In this document: positions 6,732-18,000 of the stretch, one piece after another
Layout: the number at the start of each line of letters is the position of its first letter
Position numbering within the stretch: the stretch's first letter is position 1
Origin: an uncultured Clostridium sp.
GTDB taxonomy: Bacteria > Bacillota > Clostridia > TANB77 > CAG-508
Length of the DNA stretch: 29,242 nt
Reading direction: 5' to 3'
Assembly: GCA_900556975.1 (NCBI GenBank)
Contig: USQZ01000019.1
Coordinates: 1-29,242 of the forward strand
Notes under the pieces: model-generated
Database searches by the model: none
Told to the model about the DNA's origin: nothing
Seen by the model: the letters and a program-made list of their open reading frames with translations, nothing else
Translations under genes and position numbers: made by a program

Positions 6732-9700
6732 TTACAATTTTATTTCAAGATTTTCAATTTTGTTATCATTTTTTAATTCAATATAATTTTTTTCAAGTTC
6801 AATTCCATTACAAAAAAATTGTATTTTCCCGTTGCTGTCTGCTTTTCGTTCAACTTTTATATTATATAAATTTGTTTCGTGTCTATATTGTATTTCGTAA
6901 TTTTCCCAATTATCCGGAATATTTTCTGGGAGATATAATTTATTTCCTTTTTTCTTTAATCCTAAAATATTTTCTAAACATACTTTATAATACCAACTGC
7001 TAGAACCTGTGTACCAGCTCCAGCCTCCTCTTCCTGTCATATATTTATTCGTATATACATCGCCTGCAATTACATATGGCTCAATTTTATATTTTTTTAC
7101 TTTTTCTATATTTTCTGTGTGAGTAATTGGATTTATCATTTCAAGATATTTTACCGCTTCTGTAAGATATCCCATTTGAGCAAAAGCCATTATAAGCCAT
7201 ATACTACTGTGAGTATATTGTCCACCATTTTCTCTAACGCCTGCCGGATATCTTTTAATATAACCTGGATCTAAATCGTCATCTTTAAATGGTGGTGATA
7301 GTAATTTTATAATTTTGTTTTCTTCGTCAATTAAATATTTTTTAGCTGATTCTAATGCAATATATTTTTTCTCGTTATCTCCTGCTTCCGAAATAATGGA
7401 CCAGCTTTGTGCAATACTATCTATTTTTCCTTCTTTGCTTTGACTACTTCCTATTACATTTCCATCATCTGTAATGGCTCTTTGATACCATTGCCCATCC
7501 CAGCCTTTCGTGTTCAAGCTCTTTTTTAGCTCATTTTTTATTTTTTTATATTTTTCTATTTTTTCTATTTCATTTTTCTTTTCTAAGATTTTTTCCCATC
7601 TGTTTAAAATATCATATAGGAAAAATCCAAGCCAAATACTTTCTCCTTTTCCTTTATGCCCTATCCTATTGAATCCATCATTCCAGTCTCCTGTGCCTAT
7701 TTTAGGAAATCCGTTTTCACCAAAATTCAAGCTTCTTTCAATTGCTTTTATACAATGTTCATATATTGTTTCTTTTTCTTCTGTATATTCATATCTTCCG
7801 TATTTTTCATTTTCACCTTCCAACTGAATTCCTTTTGTATACTCAACTTCTTCGTCCAATATTGATTCGTCTTCTGTAAATTCTATATACTCCATTACAC
7901 TATATGGCAGCCATAATAAATCATCTGATATTCTTGTACGTATTCCCGTTTTATTACTAACATGCCACCAATGCATAACGTCTCCTTCTATGAATTGATG
8001 TTTTGCTACTTCTAAAATTTGATTATATAGTATTTTTTCATCTATCCATTTCATCCCTAACGCATCTTGTAGTTGATCTCTAAAACCTATTGCTCCACCT
8101 GATTGATAAAATCCTGTTTTCGCATTTAGTCTACTTGTTATTGTTTGATATATTAACCACTTATTCATATATAAATTTATTTTCTCTGATGGTGTTTTAA
8201 TTTTTATTTTTTCTGTTTTATCTTTCCAGTATTGTTCTATTTTTTCTAATTCTTTTTCTGTATTATAGTTTTCTACATATTTTCTCAAATCTTTTCCAAG
8301 CAATATATCGACTGATTTTCGCTCAAATCCTCCTAGTTCGACTGGAATTTCTACAATTATTTCATTTTTTATTAATATATTTCCTTCAGGCTTTAACTCT
8401 TTTCTATTTACTCCATTTTTAGGATTCATTTTTGATGAGAAAAATTTTTGATAATTATTAGTATATGATTTTATTTTTTCACTTGATGTTATTTCTATTT
8501 TATCTTCAAAATTACTTTTGCATATATTTTCAAGTTCAATAAAATTATCTTTTTTATTTGCTTTTATTTTTCCGATATTTTTTTGTTTCTCTTCTCCCAT
8601 ACTTACATTTATAGCATAATATAAATGTAATCTTCTTTTATTTCTATCTTTATTTTTTATTGTTATGTGGTTTATTTTTATCTCTTCTTCTAATGGAACT
8701 AATATTGTATTTTCCTGGATTAAGGCATTATTTATTTGCATATATTTTGAATATCCCATTCCATATTTAACTTGATAAGAATTTTTTTCAGCATTATTTC
8801 CTAAATTCCAATATTCATTATTATCTATATCTTTAATAATAATTTCTTCTGATTTGAAGTCTTGTATAGCGTCATTTTCCCATGTTGTAATTCTTTTTAA
8901 TCTACTGTTTTCTATCCAAGTATATCCTCCACTATTTTCTGTAGTTACTGTTCCAAATTTTTTGTTAGCAATTATGTTGCTCCATGCTCGTGGTGGTATA
9001 TTGTTTTTTTCAATTTTTAAAATATATTCATCTTTAGCGAATCCACCTATTCCATTGTCATATTCCAATTCGTCTTCTGCTATTTTTTCGCTTGTGCCTA
9101 TTTCTTTGTATTGTATTTGAAGTTCTTCTTTTTTATTATTTTCTATTTCTTCAAGATTGTTTTTTATTCCTCCAATATTTCCAAATAATTTGATATCTGC
9201 AATTGTTTCTATTGTTTCAATATCTTTAGGTGTTAACTCATTTTTATTTAATACAAATATTTGATTATTTCTTAAATATTCTAATCTATGATTTTTTATA
9301 ACTTCATTTATTCCATCTTTCACAAATGTTTCATAACTCATTTTTTCGTTATTTAATACACATAAGTCTATTCGTATATTTTTAACATTAAAAAATTCAA
9401 TTGTTTCTAATAATTCTTCTAATACATATAGTTCTTCTATATTTTTTATTTCTAATAGGATAATTGGATTATCTCCAGAAATTCCGAATTTCCACACTTC
9501 TTCAATTTTATACGTTATGTTAACTTCTCTTGGTATGTCTTTTTCGATTAGGTGTCCTAATATTTTTTGATTATTTTCTATTTTCTCTCCATTGATTTCT
9601 AGAAATTTTATTTCTTCTTCGCTCTTTGCTTTTGCAAGCTCGGAAATTATTTCAACTTTTTCTGAATTAATTTCGGTTAAATATTTTATGATTTCATCTT

Positions 9701-12700
9701 TTTCTTCTGAAACATGCAAAATACAATTTATTTTTTCTTCTTTTTTTGGTTCTATTTCTACCTTAGTTCTAAAAGCTATTATTGGTTCTACCGTTTCTAT
9801 TTCTTCGCTTGAGAATTTACTCGAATCTAATATTGCCTTTGGAATTTTGCTGTTACGTCCAATAAATTTTTCTTTTTCAAGTTCGAACTCTAATTCTTGG
9901 TTTTCGTTTGTAATTATTTTTATTCCTAAATATATTTCTTTATCATTTATTTTTCTTGAGCATAGCAAAATTTTCTTATCTGCCAAATAGTTGAATTTTA
10001 AAAACATGTTATTGTATGCTGGATGTGCAATGTCGTCTTGAATATTTGATAATAGTGGTTCTAAGAAAAAATAGGTTTCTATTGTTCCTTTTAAGATTCC
10101 TGTATTTTTTAAATTTATTTGTCTTATTTCTGCTGATTCGTCTGGCGCTAAAAATACTTTAACTTTCGTTTCTATGTTTTCTTCTTGTTTTATAAATTCT
10201 TCTTTTCCTTGTGAGAATATAACTTTATCGCTTTCAAAACTACTCCATATTTTTTTTGTTTGTATGTTTTTAAAATATACACCTATTCCTTCATCACAAT
10301 CTATTCTATTCCTAAATCTATTTACTTGAATATTATTTAGTTTGCTATATCCTCTACCATGAATGTCTATGACATTTGTGTAATGATCACTTGATATTGC
10401 ATTGTATCTATCATATTTTTCATCTGATAAATATACTGTTTCTTTATCATCATATATGCTCACATATTTTCCTTTGCTTACATTGTTTCTCTTTTCTTTT
10501 GACAATACTACCGTGTCTGGCATTCTTTCGTTTAATAAAATTTTTATTGACTCTATTTCTGGATTTTTCATAAATCTTTTTCTTAGTATGTCTTTGTTTA
10601 ATATGTTATTTATTGTATTTAAAATTAATCCTTGATGATGTGCCATATACGTTTTTACTGGTTCATATTTTTTTCTTACACTTATTCTTTCTCTTGTAAA
10701 ATCTAGTGCATCATAAAATCCATATTTCGATCTCATATTATATTTTTCAATTTCTTTTAAATTCTCAACCACTTGGTTTATGTCATATTCTAAAAATAAA
10801 ATTGTTGCATATGGGCTAATAACTAACTCTTCTTCTAAACCTCTTTTTAGTCCTAACATTGGAATACCAAAAGCTTTGTACTGGTAGTTTCCTTGGAGAT
10901 CTTTTAAAGAATATGCTGATTCTGATATTCCCCATGGCACATTATTTTTGTTTGCGTATTCAATTTGACATCTTCTAGCAAATTTACATGCTTCATCTAT
11001 CAAACTTCCTTCTGGTATTTCCATTATTAAATTTGGCATTGTATATTCAAACGCTGTACCTGACCATGATATTAATCCTTTGTATCCATTTAATGAAGTT
11101 AATGTTCTGCTTAAATTAATCCAATGTTTATATTTTATATTTTTTTTTGCTATTGCTATAAAGCTTGCTTGTCTAGCTTCAGACGCTAAGAAGTCATAAT
11201 AAGAATCACTTAATTTATTGCTAGATATATCAAATCCTATTGAAAATAATCGTTGTTTTTCATCATATAAATAATTAAAGTCTGTATTATTTATGATTTG
11301 TTCAACATTTTTTAATAAATCATCATCTATTTTTTTAGTGATTAAAAAATTTCTTAACACATACAAATATCCAATGAAATTTCCGCTATCAACTGTTGAT
11401 ACGTATTCAGGTTTCAATGGCTCTAGTGTTTTTATGTTGTACCAATTATATAAGTGTCCATTCCATTTTACTAAATTATTTATTGTATCAACTACTTTCT
11501 TAATCATTTCTAATGCTTTATCTAATGTAATAATTTTTAAGTCGTATGCTGAAATTATTGATAATATTTCTAATCCTATATTTGTTGAGGAAGTTCTCAT
11601 TACAAACTCGTTTTTTCTTCCTAATTGATAATTGTCTGGAACTAAATAATTATTTTCTTTTTCAAAACTTGTTTCAAAGTATTTCCATGTTTCTTCTGCG
11701 ATTTTTTCTAGATATTCTTTATCTTCTTTTGCGATTTTTCTGCTTCTTGCAATACTTTGTCCTAAAATCCATGCTATATAAGGTGCAAAAATCCATAGAG
11801 TTCCTACTACCATTCCTAGCGGATTTAATAGTCCAAACATTATTATTCCTATCAAAATATTAAAAAGCATTTTTTGGCAATAATATTCTAACGTATTTTC
11901 TACTGCTTTATCTACTGAATCTGATGTTTTCCATTCTAATAATTTTTTCCCTATTCTTAATCTATATAATGTTTTTATTATTGCTAAAAACGAATTCAAT
12001 GCTGCTGTTGGTAGAAATGTTAATTCTATGCTGTTTCTTAAAAATGTTCCTCTTATTCCAGAAATATTTCTGTAAAACTTTTTATCTGCATAAATTTTTT
12101 CTTCTGTTATACTTTTTCTAAATATTATTTTATTTATAGTTTCTAGGATACTTGATATATATATAGTTGCTAAGGTTATTAATAATAAACTGAAGTTTTT
12201 ACTACCTATTGCTGTTATAAATAAAATTAGTTGGCTTATTGGTAAAATGCTTCTTATTAAATTATCAAATATTTTAAATTTACTAATATTATTAATTGGG
12301 TTTCTTTTGTTAAATATTACTTTTTCTATCCAGCTTGCAATTTGCCAATCTCCTCTTATCCATCTGTTTTCACGTTCTACATATGAAAGATATTGTTTTG
12401 GAAATGAATCTAATAGTACAACGTCTGATAATAAGGCACATCTTAAATAATTTCCTTCGAGCAAATCATGGCTTAAAATTCTGTTTTCAGGTAATTCATT
12501 TTTTATTAATTGTTGATATACTTCTAAATCATAAATTCCTTTTCCAGTAAAAATCCCTTCTTTAAAGCAATCTTGATAGATATCAAAAATTGCGTTTGTG
12601 TAAAAATCTATTCCTGGATTGCTTGAAAATATTTTTGTGAACATTGTTTTTTGAGAATCTTCTAATGTTATCCCTATTCTAGGTTGCATAATTCCATATC

Positions 12701-14618
12701 CAATTTTCACAGCGCCTTCTTTGATTACTGGTTTGTTTAATATGTGCGACATTGCTCCAATCATTTTTTGTGCAGACTCTAAAACTAAATTTGTATCTGA
12801 ATCTAATGTTATAATGTATTTTATTTTTTCATTAAAATCTTCTAATGTGTTTGCAATAAAATCTGTTTTCTCTTTTTTTAGTATTAATTCGTTATATTGA
12901 ATTAATAGACCTCTTTTTCTTTCCCAACCTAAATATCTTTCTTCTTTTGGATTCCATTTTCTTTTTCTATAAACAAAATTAAATTTATTACTTACCTTAT
13001 ATTTTTCATTTAATCTTTTCGTTTCTTGTATGCCAGTATTTATAACATCTTCGTCACTTTTTTCCACTTCTTTTACAGATGTTGTGCAATCTCCTAGCAA
13101 TGTAAAAAATATATTTTTATCTTCGTTTGCTAAATAATATATTTCTATTTTTTTAAACATTTCTTCAACTTTTTCTTTGCTGTCTAAAATCGTTGGTATC
13201 ACAACCATTGTTTTGCATTCATCATCTATCCCATTTTCATAATTTATTTTAGGAATGTTTAATGGTTTTACAATTCTAGAAATTATATAGTTTATTATTT
13301 TTAAAATTAATGTATATAGTGGTATATATAATATTAGAAATAAAATAATTTTTGATATAGGTGCTTGCCCAGTTATTTCGCTTATTCCAAAGTCGCATAA
13401 TAATGGCAAAATAACTATAGAACAAATATATAATCTTGATAGAAATTTTTTCGATTTTCTTTTTACTTTCTTTTCTAAAATTGCTTCTTTTAGTTCATAA
13501 ATTCCTTCATCAATTAAATAATATCCGACATGTGATTTTCTTTTTTCTTCTGTATCTTCCGCTTCTTTGTACCTATTTGCTAATCTTAGTATTTCCTCAG
13601 TTATATAGATTTCAGATATTTTTGTTTTTGCAGATATTTTTTTAATTTTAGCCCTGTATAATTCTTTTGTATCTTCTGTTTGTCTTGGAAATATTCCGCT
13701 TGGATCATTATTTAAAAGTTCTTCTGTTTTGTTTGTTTTTTCAAATACTTTTTGAAAGCTTATTCTGTTTATTGCTTTTAATGATGTTATACAAACTCCA
13801 ATTTTTATTTTTAATGTTGCTACATATAAGTGCTCTTTTTTTACAATGTCATCTGTGTTTGTTCCTAGTTTATTTATTTGTTTTTCTAATATTTCAATGT
13901 ATGGATTACCCTTTTTGCCTATTCTTCTTAATTTGTATACCATGTATTCTATAAAAGAATAATTTAAATCTTCTATTTGCTTTTTGTTTTTTATTTTCTC
14001 TTTAAATATTCTTTCTTGCGATGGCTTTAGTTCTACTAGTCTTTCATAAATGTTTTCTACTTTATATTTTTGAATTTGTGAATAATATATTTTATCGCAA
14101 ATGTCTGATATCTTCTGAATTATGGCTATCTCCATAAATATTCCTATGTTCCAGATTTCTTCCATGGATAAAATCTTTCTGGTTTGATAACTATTTATTG
14201 CTTTAATTATTTTTTCTTCTGATATACTTTCGTCACTAAACGCAATTATTTCACTTGCAAGTACATATACTCTTGCAAATCCTTTATGTTTTCCATTTGC
14301 TATTCCTGGTAGTTTTATATACTTTTTTATGGTCATTGACTTTTGTATGTTTCTAACAATTTCTTCAATTATATAAAAATTATCCAAAAGCCATTCACCT
14401 GCTGAATGTACTTTTATTCCTAGTTTCAAATGCTTATTTAGTAATTCGTATGTTTCTAATATATTATTAAAATTCTCTTCCACTTTTTTTATTGGATACG
14501 TATTTTTTTCCGATTGTTTACTTATTACATGCTCCTCAGCTAGTTGTGTTAAATAATTTTCTAGTTGAGCTTCTTCTAAATTTGTACCTTTAATATTTAG
14601 ATACTGATAATTTTTCAT
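6732..14618 (-). CDS. cgs: Cyclic beta-1,2-glucan synthase (GT84 - cyclisation domain - GH94)
   Basis: 2628 aa, close to the 2800-2900 aa of Brucella Cgs and Rhizobium NdvB. This membrane enzyme polymerises UDP-glucose into beta-1,2-glucan, cyclises it and trims chain length. Domains: N-terminal helical region (1-390); TM helices about 394-445; GT84 glycosyltransferase about 470-765 with LDSDTN (D606, D608), LSHDLLEG (715-722) and RENRWIRGDW; TM helices about 788-830 and 915-955; a glycoamylase-like domain about 980-1345 (WSGTAFEY, VPWGISES, TYMAHHQG), equivalent to the cyclisation domain now placed in GH189; and GH94 from about 1385, with beta-sandwich segments and an (alpha/alpha)6 core about 2140-2555 containing GFRDQLQDA, GDWNDG (D2311, D2314) and RPAGVRENGGQYTH-like KRYPAGVRENGGQYTH. 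ATG 14616-14618 has GAGGAG eight bases upstream. It is apparently monocistronic. Family assignment is firm; product and cyclisation activity are inferred. Confidence 0.93.
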   Translation of the reverse strand: MKNYQYLNIKGTNLEEAQLENYLTQLAEEHVISKQSEKNTYPIKKVEENFNNILETYELLNKHLKLGIKVHSAGEWLLDNFYIIEEIVRNIQKSMTIKKYIKLPGIANGKHKGFARVYVLASEIIAFSDESISEEKIIKAINSYQTRKILSMEEIWNIGIFMEIAIIQKISDICDKIYYSQIQKYKVENIYERLVELKPSQERIFKEKIKNKKQIEDLNYSFIEYMVYKLRRIGKKGNPYIEILEKQINKLGTNTDDIVKKEHLYVATLKIKIGVCITSLKAINRISFQKVFEKTNKTEELLNNDPSGIFPRQTEDTKELYRAKIKKISAKTKISEIYITEEILRLANRYKEAEDTEEKRKSHVGYYLIDEGIYELKEAILEKKVKRKSKKFLSRLYICSIVILPLLCDFGISEITGQAPISKIILFLILYIPLYTLILKIINYIISRIVKPLNIPKINYENGIDDECKTMVVIPTILDSKEKVEEMFKKIEIYYLANEDKNIFFTLLGDCTTSVKEVEKSDEDVINTGIQETKRLNEKYKVSNKFNFVYRKRKWNPKEERYLGWERKRGLLIQYNELILKKEKTDFIANTLEDFNEKIKYIITLDSDTNLVLESAQKMIGAMSHILNKPVIKEGAVKIGYGIMQPRIGITLEDSQKTMFTKIFSSNPGIDFYTNAIFDIYQDCFKEGIFTGKGIYDLEVYQQLIKNELPENRILSHDLLEGNYLRCALLSDVVLLDSFPKQYLSYVERENRWIRGDWQIASWIEKVIFNKRNPINNISKFKIFDNLIRSILPISQLILFITAIGSKNFSLLLITLATIYISSILETINKIIFRKSITEEKIYADKKFYRNISGIRGTFLRNSIELTFLPTAALNSFLAIIKTLYRLRIGKKLLEWKTSDSVDKAVENTLEYYCQKMLFNILIGIIMFGLLNPLGMVVGTLWIFAPYIAWILGQSIARSRKIAKEDKEYLEKIAEETWKYFETSFEKENNYLVPDNYQLGRKNEFVMRTSSTNIGLEILSIISAYDLKIITLDKALEMIKKVVDTINNLVKWNGHLYNWYNIKTLEPLKPEYVSTVDSGNFIGYLYVLRNFLITKKIDDDLLKNVEQIINNTDFNYLYDEKQRLFSIGFDISSNKLSDSYYDFLASEARQASFIAIAKKNIKYKHWINLSRTLTSLNGYKGLISWSGTAFEYTMPNLIMEIPEGSLIDEACKFARRCQIEYANKNNVPWGISESAYSLKDLQGNYQYKAFGIPMLGLKRGLEEELVISPYATILFLEYDINQVVENLKEIEKYNMRSKYGFYDALDFTRERISVRKKYEPVKTYMAHHQGLILNTINNILNKDILRKRFMKNPEIESIKILLNERMPDTVVLSKEKRNNVSKGKYVSIYDDKETVYLSDEKYDRYNAISSDHYTNVIDIHGRGYSKLNNIQVNRFRNRIDCDEGIGVYFKNIQTKKIWSSFESDKVIFSQGKEEFIKQEENIETKVKVFLAPDESAEIRQINLKNTGILKGTIETYFFLEPLLSNIQDDIAHPAYNNMFLKFNYLADKKILLCSRKINDKEIYLGIKIITNENQELEFELEKEKFIGRNSKIPKAILDSSKFSSEEIETVEPIIAFRTKVEIEPKKEEKINCILHVSEEKDEIIKYLTEINSEKVEIISELAKAKSEEEIKFLEINGEKIENNQKILGHLIEKDIPREVNITYKIEEVWKFGISGDNPIILLEIKNIEELYVLEELLETIEFFNVKNIRIDLCVLNNEKMSYETFVKDGINEVIKNHRLEYLRNNQIFVLNKNELTPKDIETIETIADIKLFGNIGGIKNNLEEIENNKKEELQIQYKEIGTSEKIAEDELEYDNGIGGFAKDEYILKIEKNNIPPRAWSNIIANKKFGTVTTENSGGYTWIENSRLKRITTWENDAIQDFKSEEIIIKDIDNNEYWNLGNNAEKNSYQVKYGMGYSKYMQINNALIQENTILVPLEEEIKINHITIKNKDRNKRRLHLYYAINVSMGEEKQKNIGKIKANKKDNFIELENICKSNFEDKIEITSSEKIKSYTNNYQKFFSSKMNPKNGVNRKELKPEGNILIKNEIIVEIPVELGGFERKSVDILLGKDLRKYVENYNTEKELEKIEQYWKDKTEKIKIKTPSEKINLYMNKWLIYQTITSRLNAKTGFYQSGGAIGFRDQLQDALGMKWIDEKILYNQILEVAKHQFIEGDVMHWWHVSNKTGIRTRISDDLLWLPYSVMEYIEFTEDESILDEEVEYTKGIQLEGENEKYGRYEYTEEKETIYEHCIKAIERSLNFGENGFPKIGTGDWNDGFNRIGHKGKGESIWLGFFLYDILNRWEKILEKKNEIEKIEKYKKIKNELKKSLNTKGWDGQWYQRAITDDGNVIGSSQSKEGKIDSIAQSWSIISEAGDNEKKYIALESAKKYLIDEENKIIKLLSPPFKDDDLDPGYIKRYPAGVRENGGQYTHSSIWLIMAFAQMGYLTEAVKYLEMINPITHTENIEKVKKYKIEPYVIAGDVYTNKYMTGRGGWSWYTGSSSWYYKVCLENILGLKKKGNKLYLPENIPDNWENYEIQYRHETNLYNIKVERKADSNGKIQFFCNGIELEKNYIELKNDNKIENLEIKL

Positions 14619-14627
14619 TGGAAATAT

Positions 14628-14633
14628 CTCCTC
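14628..14633 (-). promoter_or_regulatory. Ribosome binding site of the glucan synthase
   Basis: GAGGAG on the minus strand, with about nine bases to the ATG, fixes the start of the 2628-aa protein. Confidence 0.75.
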
Positions 14634-14685
14634 TTGTTCACCTTTTTATGGTTTTATTCTTGATTCATATTTTTTCCAACTTTTC

Positions 14686-14715
14686 AATATATATACCTAA
14701 ATAGAGCAAAAGCAA
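14686..14715 (-). promoter_or_regulatory. Possible glucan synthase promoter
   Basis: On the minus strand TTGCTT (14710-14715) and TATATT (14686-14691) are 18 bases apart. The -35 is poor, so this is a weak call. The -35 falls at the edge of the first copy of the tandem repeat. Confidence 0.3.
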
Positions 14716-14885
14716 ACATAATAAAATTAATGCTTATCATGACATTTAAATCTACATATTGGTTGTGTGTGAAATTTCATAGAACTTTTTAGTAGAACAA
14801 AAGTGGACATTAATAACAATTGCACTAACTATAACATTTTTAAGTTCATATTTTTGTTCGTGCGCGAAATTTTCAAAACAAATTT
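14704..14885. repeat. Diverged tandem repeat, two copies of about 90 bp
   Basis: Copy 1 runs from about 14704 to 14792 and copy 2 from 14795 to about 14885, a period of 91. Both begin GA(G/A)CAAAAG, continue with ACAT then AATAA, carry ACATTT and CATATT at equivalent positions, and end with GTG(T/C)G(T/C)GAAATTT. By hand alignment roughly two thirds of positions agree. It fills most of the otherwise gene-free 14619-15001 spacer. No open reading frame or known riboswitch core is apparent. Confidence 0.55.
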
Positions 14886-14939
14886 CTGTGCATTGTTATT
14901 TTTATATAATAGAAAGCTTAAAAAAACTTTTCCTTATAT

Positions 14940-14979
14940 AAAAAATGGAAGTAGACTTTTATGTCTACTTCCATTTTTT
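14940..14979 (-). terminator. Strong terminator of the surface-protein operon (bidirectional)
   Basis: A perfect 17-bp stem, AAAAAATGGAAGTAGAC (14940-14956) with its complement at 14963-14979 around a six-base loop. A/T runs on both sides let it work in either direction. It lies 22 bases past the stop of the second surface protein. Confidence 0.93.
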
Positions 14980-15001
14980 AATTTCACCTAAGCTTGTGCT
15001 T

Positions 15002-18000
15002 TTATTTTATAATTTTCTTTTTGATTATAACAATTCCTGCTGCTAATATTATTCCAGAAATTACTATTGCAATTGCATAATTTTTCTTATTATATTCTCT
15101 TATTGATATACCAGTAGGTTCTGATAATGTTACATAGTTTGGTGCGTCTGCATCTCTTTCTCCGTTTAAATGTAGTACTGTTCCGTTTTGTTCAACTTCT
15201 TTTGCACCTGTATAATCGGTTACTATTGTTCCATTGTCATATCCTGTTGCTGCTAAATATTCTCCTCTTGCAACTTCTGCGTTTCCTGGTACAGCTTGTG
15301 AATCTCTTCTTCCTACTGTATTTGAATATGATAATACTTCTGCAATATTATTATATAAATCGTTTTGTGAGTTTTCTTCATTCAATTGTTTTGAAATTAC
15401 TACTCTTATTTTTCCTGATGAAGCTACTCCTGTTGCTTGTGATGCTGATTCTGGAACTAATTCAGTTATTATACTTGGATTGTATTTATTTGATTCTGTA
15501 ACTAATACATTCTTTTTAGCCTCTGAAATATATTCTCTTCCTTTTGAATCTACTAGTTTTTGTTCTCCATTTACAGTTGTATAAACTTTATCATCTAACA
15601 TCTTGTTATTTTTTAGTTCTTCTAATGTTATTGTGTTCCAGCTGCTGTTTTCAATGTTTATATTATCATCTTCACTTGATGATGCATCATTATCGACATA
15701 ATCAATAATTTGTTCTACTTTAGTTTTTACTATTTTGTCTGTATCATTATTTTTATTATTGTAGTAATTTAATCCTACATAATCACCATATTCAATCATT
15801 TCTCCTGAAACATAGCTGTCTGTTTTTTCTAATTCTTTTACTTTATTTAGAATATCTTCTGCAGTTGTATATTCTGCAACTTTTCCTGTCCAATCTACTT
15901 CTGAATTATTTTTAATTGTTATTTGATATTCTATTTTTAATAATGTTCCATTTTTGAATTGGCTTTCTGTTGGAATATATTCAAATCCTTGAATATTATT
16001 TCCTTCATCCATATGTGTTATTTTTTCTACATATTTGTTGTCTGGTTTTTCTTTGTTTATTGTTCCATCATCATTGAATGATACATTTAATAATAATGTT
16101 GATCCATCATCTTTGTATAATGAAATCTTTGAAATTTTCTTATCTAATTCTACTGCTGTCTCTGATCTCTTCTCTAATCCGAAGTCTATATTTTTTACGT
16201 TATATGTATATTGTTTAATACCATTTACTGTTTTTACAGTACCATAATCAATGTAGTCTTGATGTTCAATTTCAATATTTAATTTTGCTGTATTTGCAAC
16301 CATTTGAGTATTTTTGATTAATTCATCATGGTTAACATCTTGGTCTGCGCTTTCAAGTACATTTCCTATTGGATTATTTATTGTTCTTGAATATGCTATT
16401 ACTTTCATTCTTTGTAATTCATAATCTCTTGCATCTGAAACTCTAGCATCATTTAATGTACCTGTTTTTAAATCTTGCCATTCATTGTTTAATGTGCTTG
16501 TTCCATCTGAATTTGTCATGTCAGCTTGATATGCTGTATTTTTGTAATCTTGACCATTATATTTTACATTAGCTTCTTTATTTCCATATTTAAATCTTAC
16601 TACGTAGTTTCCTGCTAATACACCCTTAAAGTAATAGTATCCATTTTCGTCTGTTGTTACATCTTTTAGTCTGAATTCTTTCTTTTCTTCGTCAGTTAAG
16701 TTTTCGAAATCGTCTTCTGACCATATTTTCTCGTATTCGATTCCGTCTATTTTTATTTTTTCTACTAATTGAACATCTATGTCTTTAACTGCTTTTTCGC
16801 CATCTTCCATGATACCATTTCCAACTTTTTGTCCATATAGTAAATCAACTGTTTCAGAGTCTTCCCAAACGTTTCCGTTTATTTCTCTGTTGTAATTATA
16901 TAATTCAATGTCTATTGCTGGAGCTGATTCTGTATCATCTTCATACCATTCTTTTACGTTTCTTGTTAAGTCTATGTTGTCTGGTGCTGAATCTCTATCA
17001 ATTATTCCAGCTACTTTTCCGTTTGCATAGAATGTAGAATAGTTTGCAATTTCTGCAACATTGTTCTTTTCACCTAATAGGTTCTTTCTTTCTGCTGTTC
17101 CTTTATATCCGTCTTTGTCAACTTCGAATGTTATAAACATTTCAAGTTGTTCACCTTTTGCTAATTTTTGTCCTTTTAAATCTGTTATAGTTAATTTTTT
17201 GTAGTCATCATTTACTTTTGTGTTTGTATCATTACATGTAAATCTTTGCATATTGTCTGACCAATATGTATATTCTGGTGTTTCATTTGCTTTTACTATT
17301 CTATAGTATGGGCTTTCTGCAACAACCTTATTTACTCTTTCTTGATTATTATCTAATACGTTTGCTTTAATATCTGCATTTACTAATGTAAATGATTTAT
17401 CATAGTAATCGTTAATTTGATTAATTGTTGCTACTAAATCTTCATCTGCTTGACTTTCATTGTTAACTGCAATTCTGTATGTTAAATATACTTTTAAGTC
17501 TGTATCAGCTTTAATGTTTTTAACGACTTCTGCACTCTTTTCATAAACTGTTGAACGATATTGATAATCTGAACTATATAGTCCTAATTTATATTTTCCA
17601 ATTTTGCATGCTTCTATTTGTACTTCTAAAGCTTCTTTATTAGCTTCATCTTCAACGTCAACATATTTGTTATATGTTTTTGTTATTTCTTTTTCATTTA
17701 CTAATATTTCTGCTTTATATAAATCTTTGAATAATGAAAGGTCTGTTTTCTCTCTTTCTTTTACAGCTAAATTGATATGTAACATATAGTTGTAAATTGT
17801 TTTATATGTTGTTGTTTTTCCTTTTTCATCTTCTACTACGCTTAGTTCTTTTACATCATCTGCTTCGCTAACTGATATTTTGTTATCTACTGGGTAGTAA
17901 ACTCCAGTATTTCCCGTAGTTGCTGCCATTTTGTATTGATCTATTATATGTTCATTTTTGTCTAGTACTGTTAATGTAGATAATCTTCTTGTATTTGAAT

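Noticed and set aside
7510..13954. Many plus-strand reading frames of 60-130 aa opposite the glucan synthase
   Set aside because: Hydrophobic, low-complexity shadows of a long gene with recognisable motifs; no ribosome binding sites or family features seen.
14803..14991. Plus-strand 62-aa reading frame
   Set aside because: No ribosome binding site and it runs through the terminator stem at 14940-14979.
14619..15001. Tandem riboswitch (for example c-di-GMP type) before the glucan synthase
   Set aside because: Two tandem units made this worth testing, but neither strand has a recognisable aptamer core and the stems are not shared by both copies.
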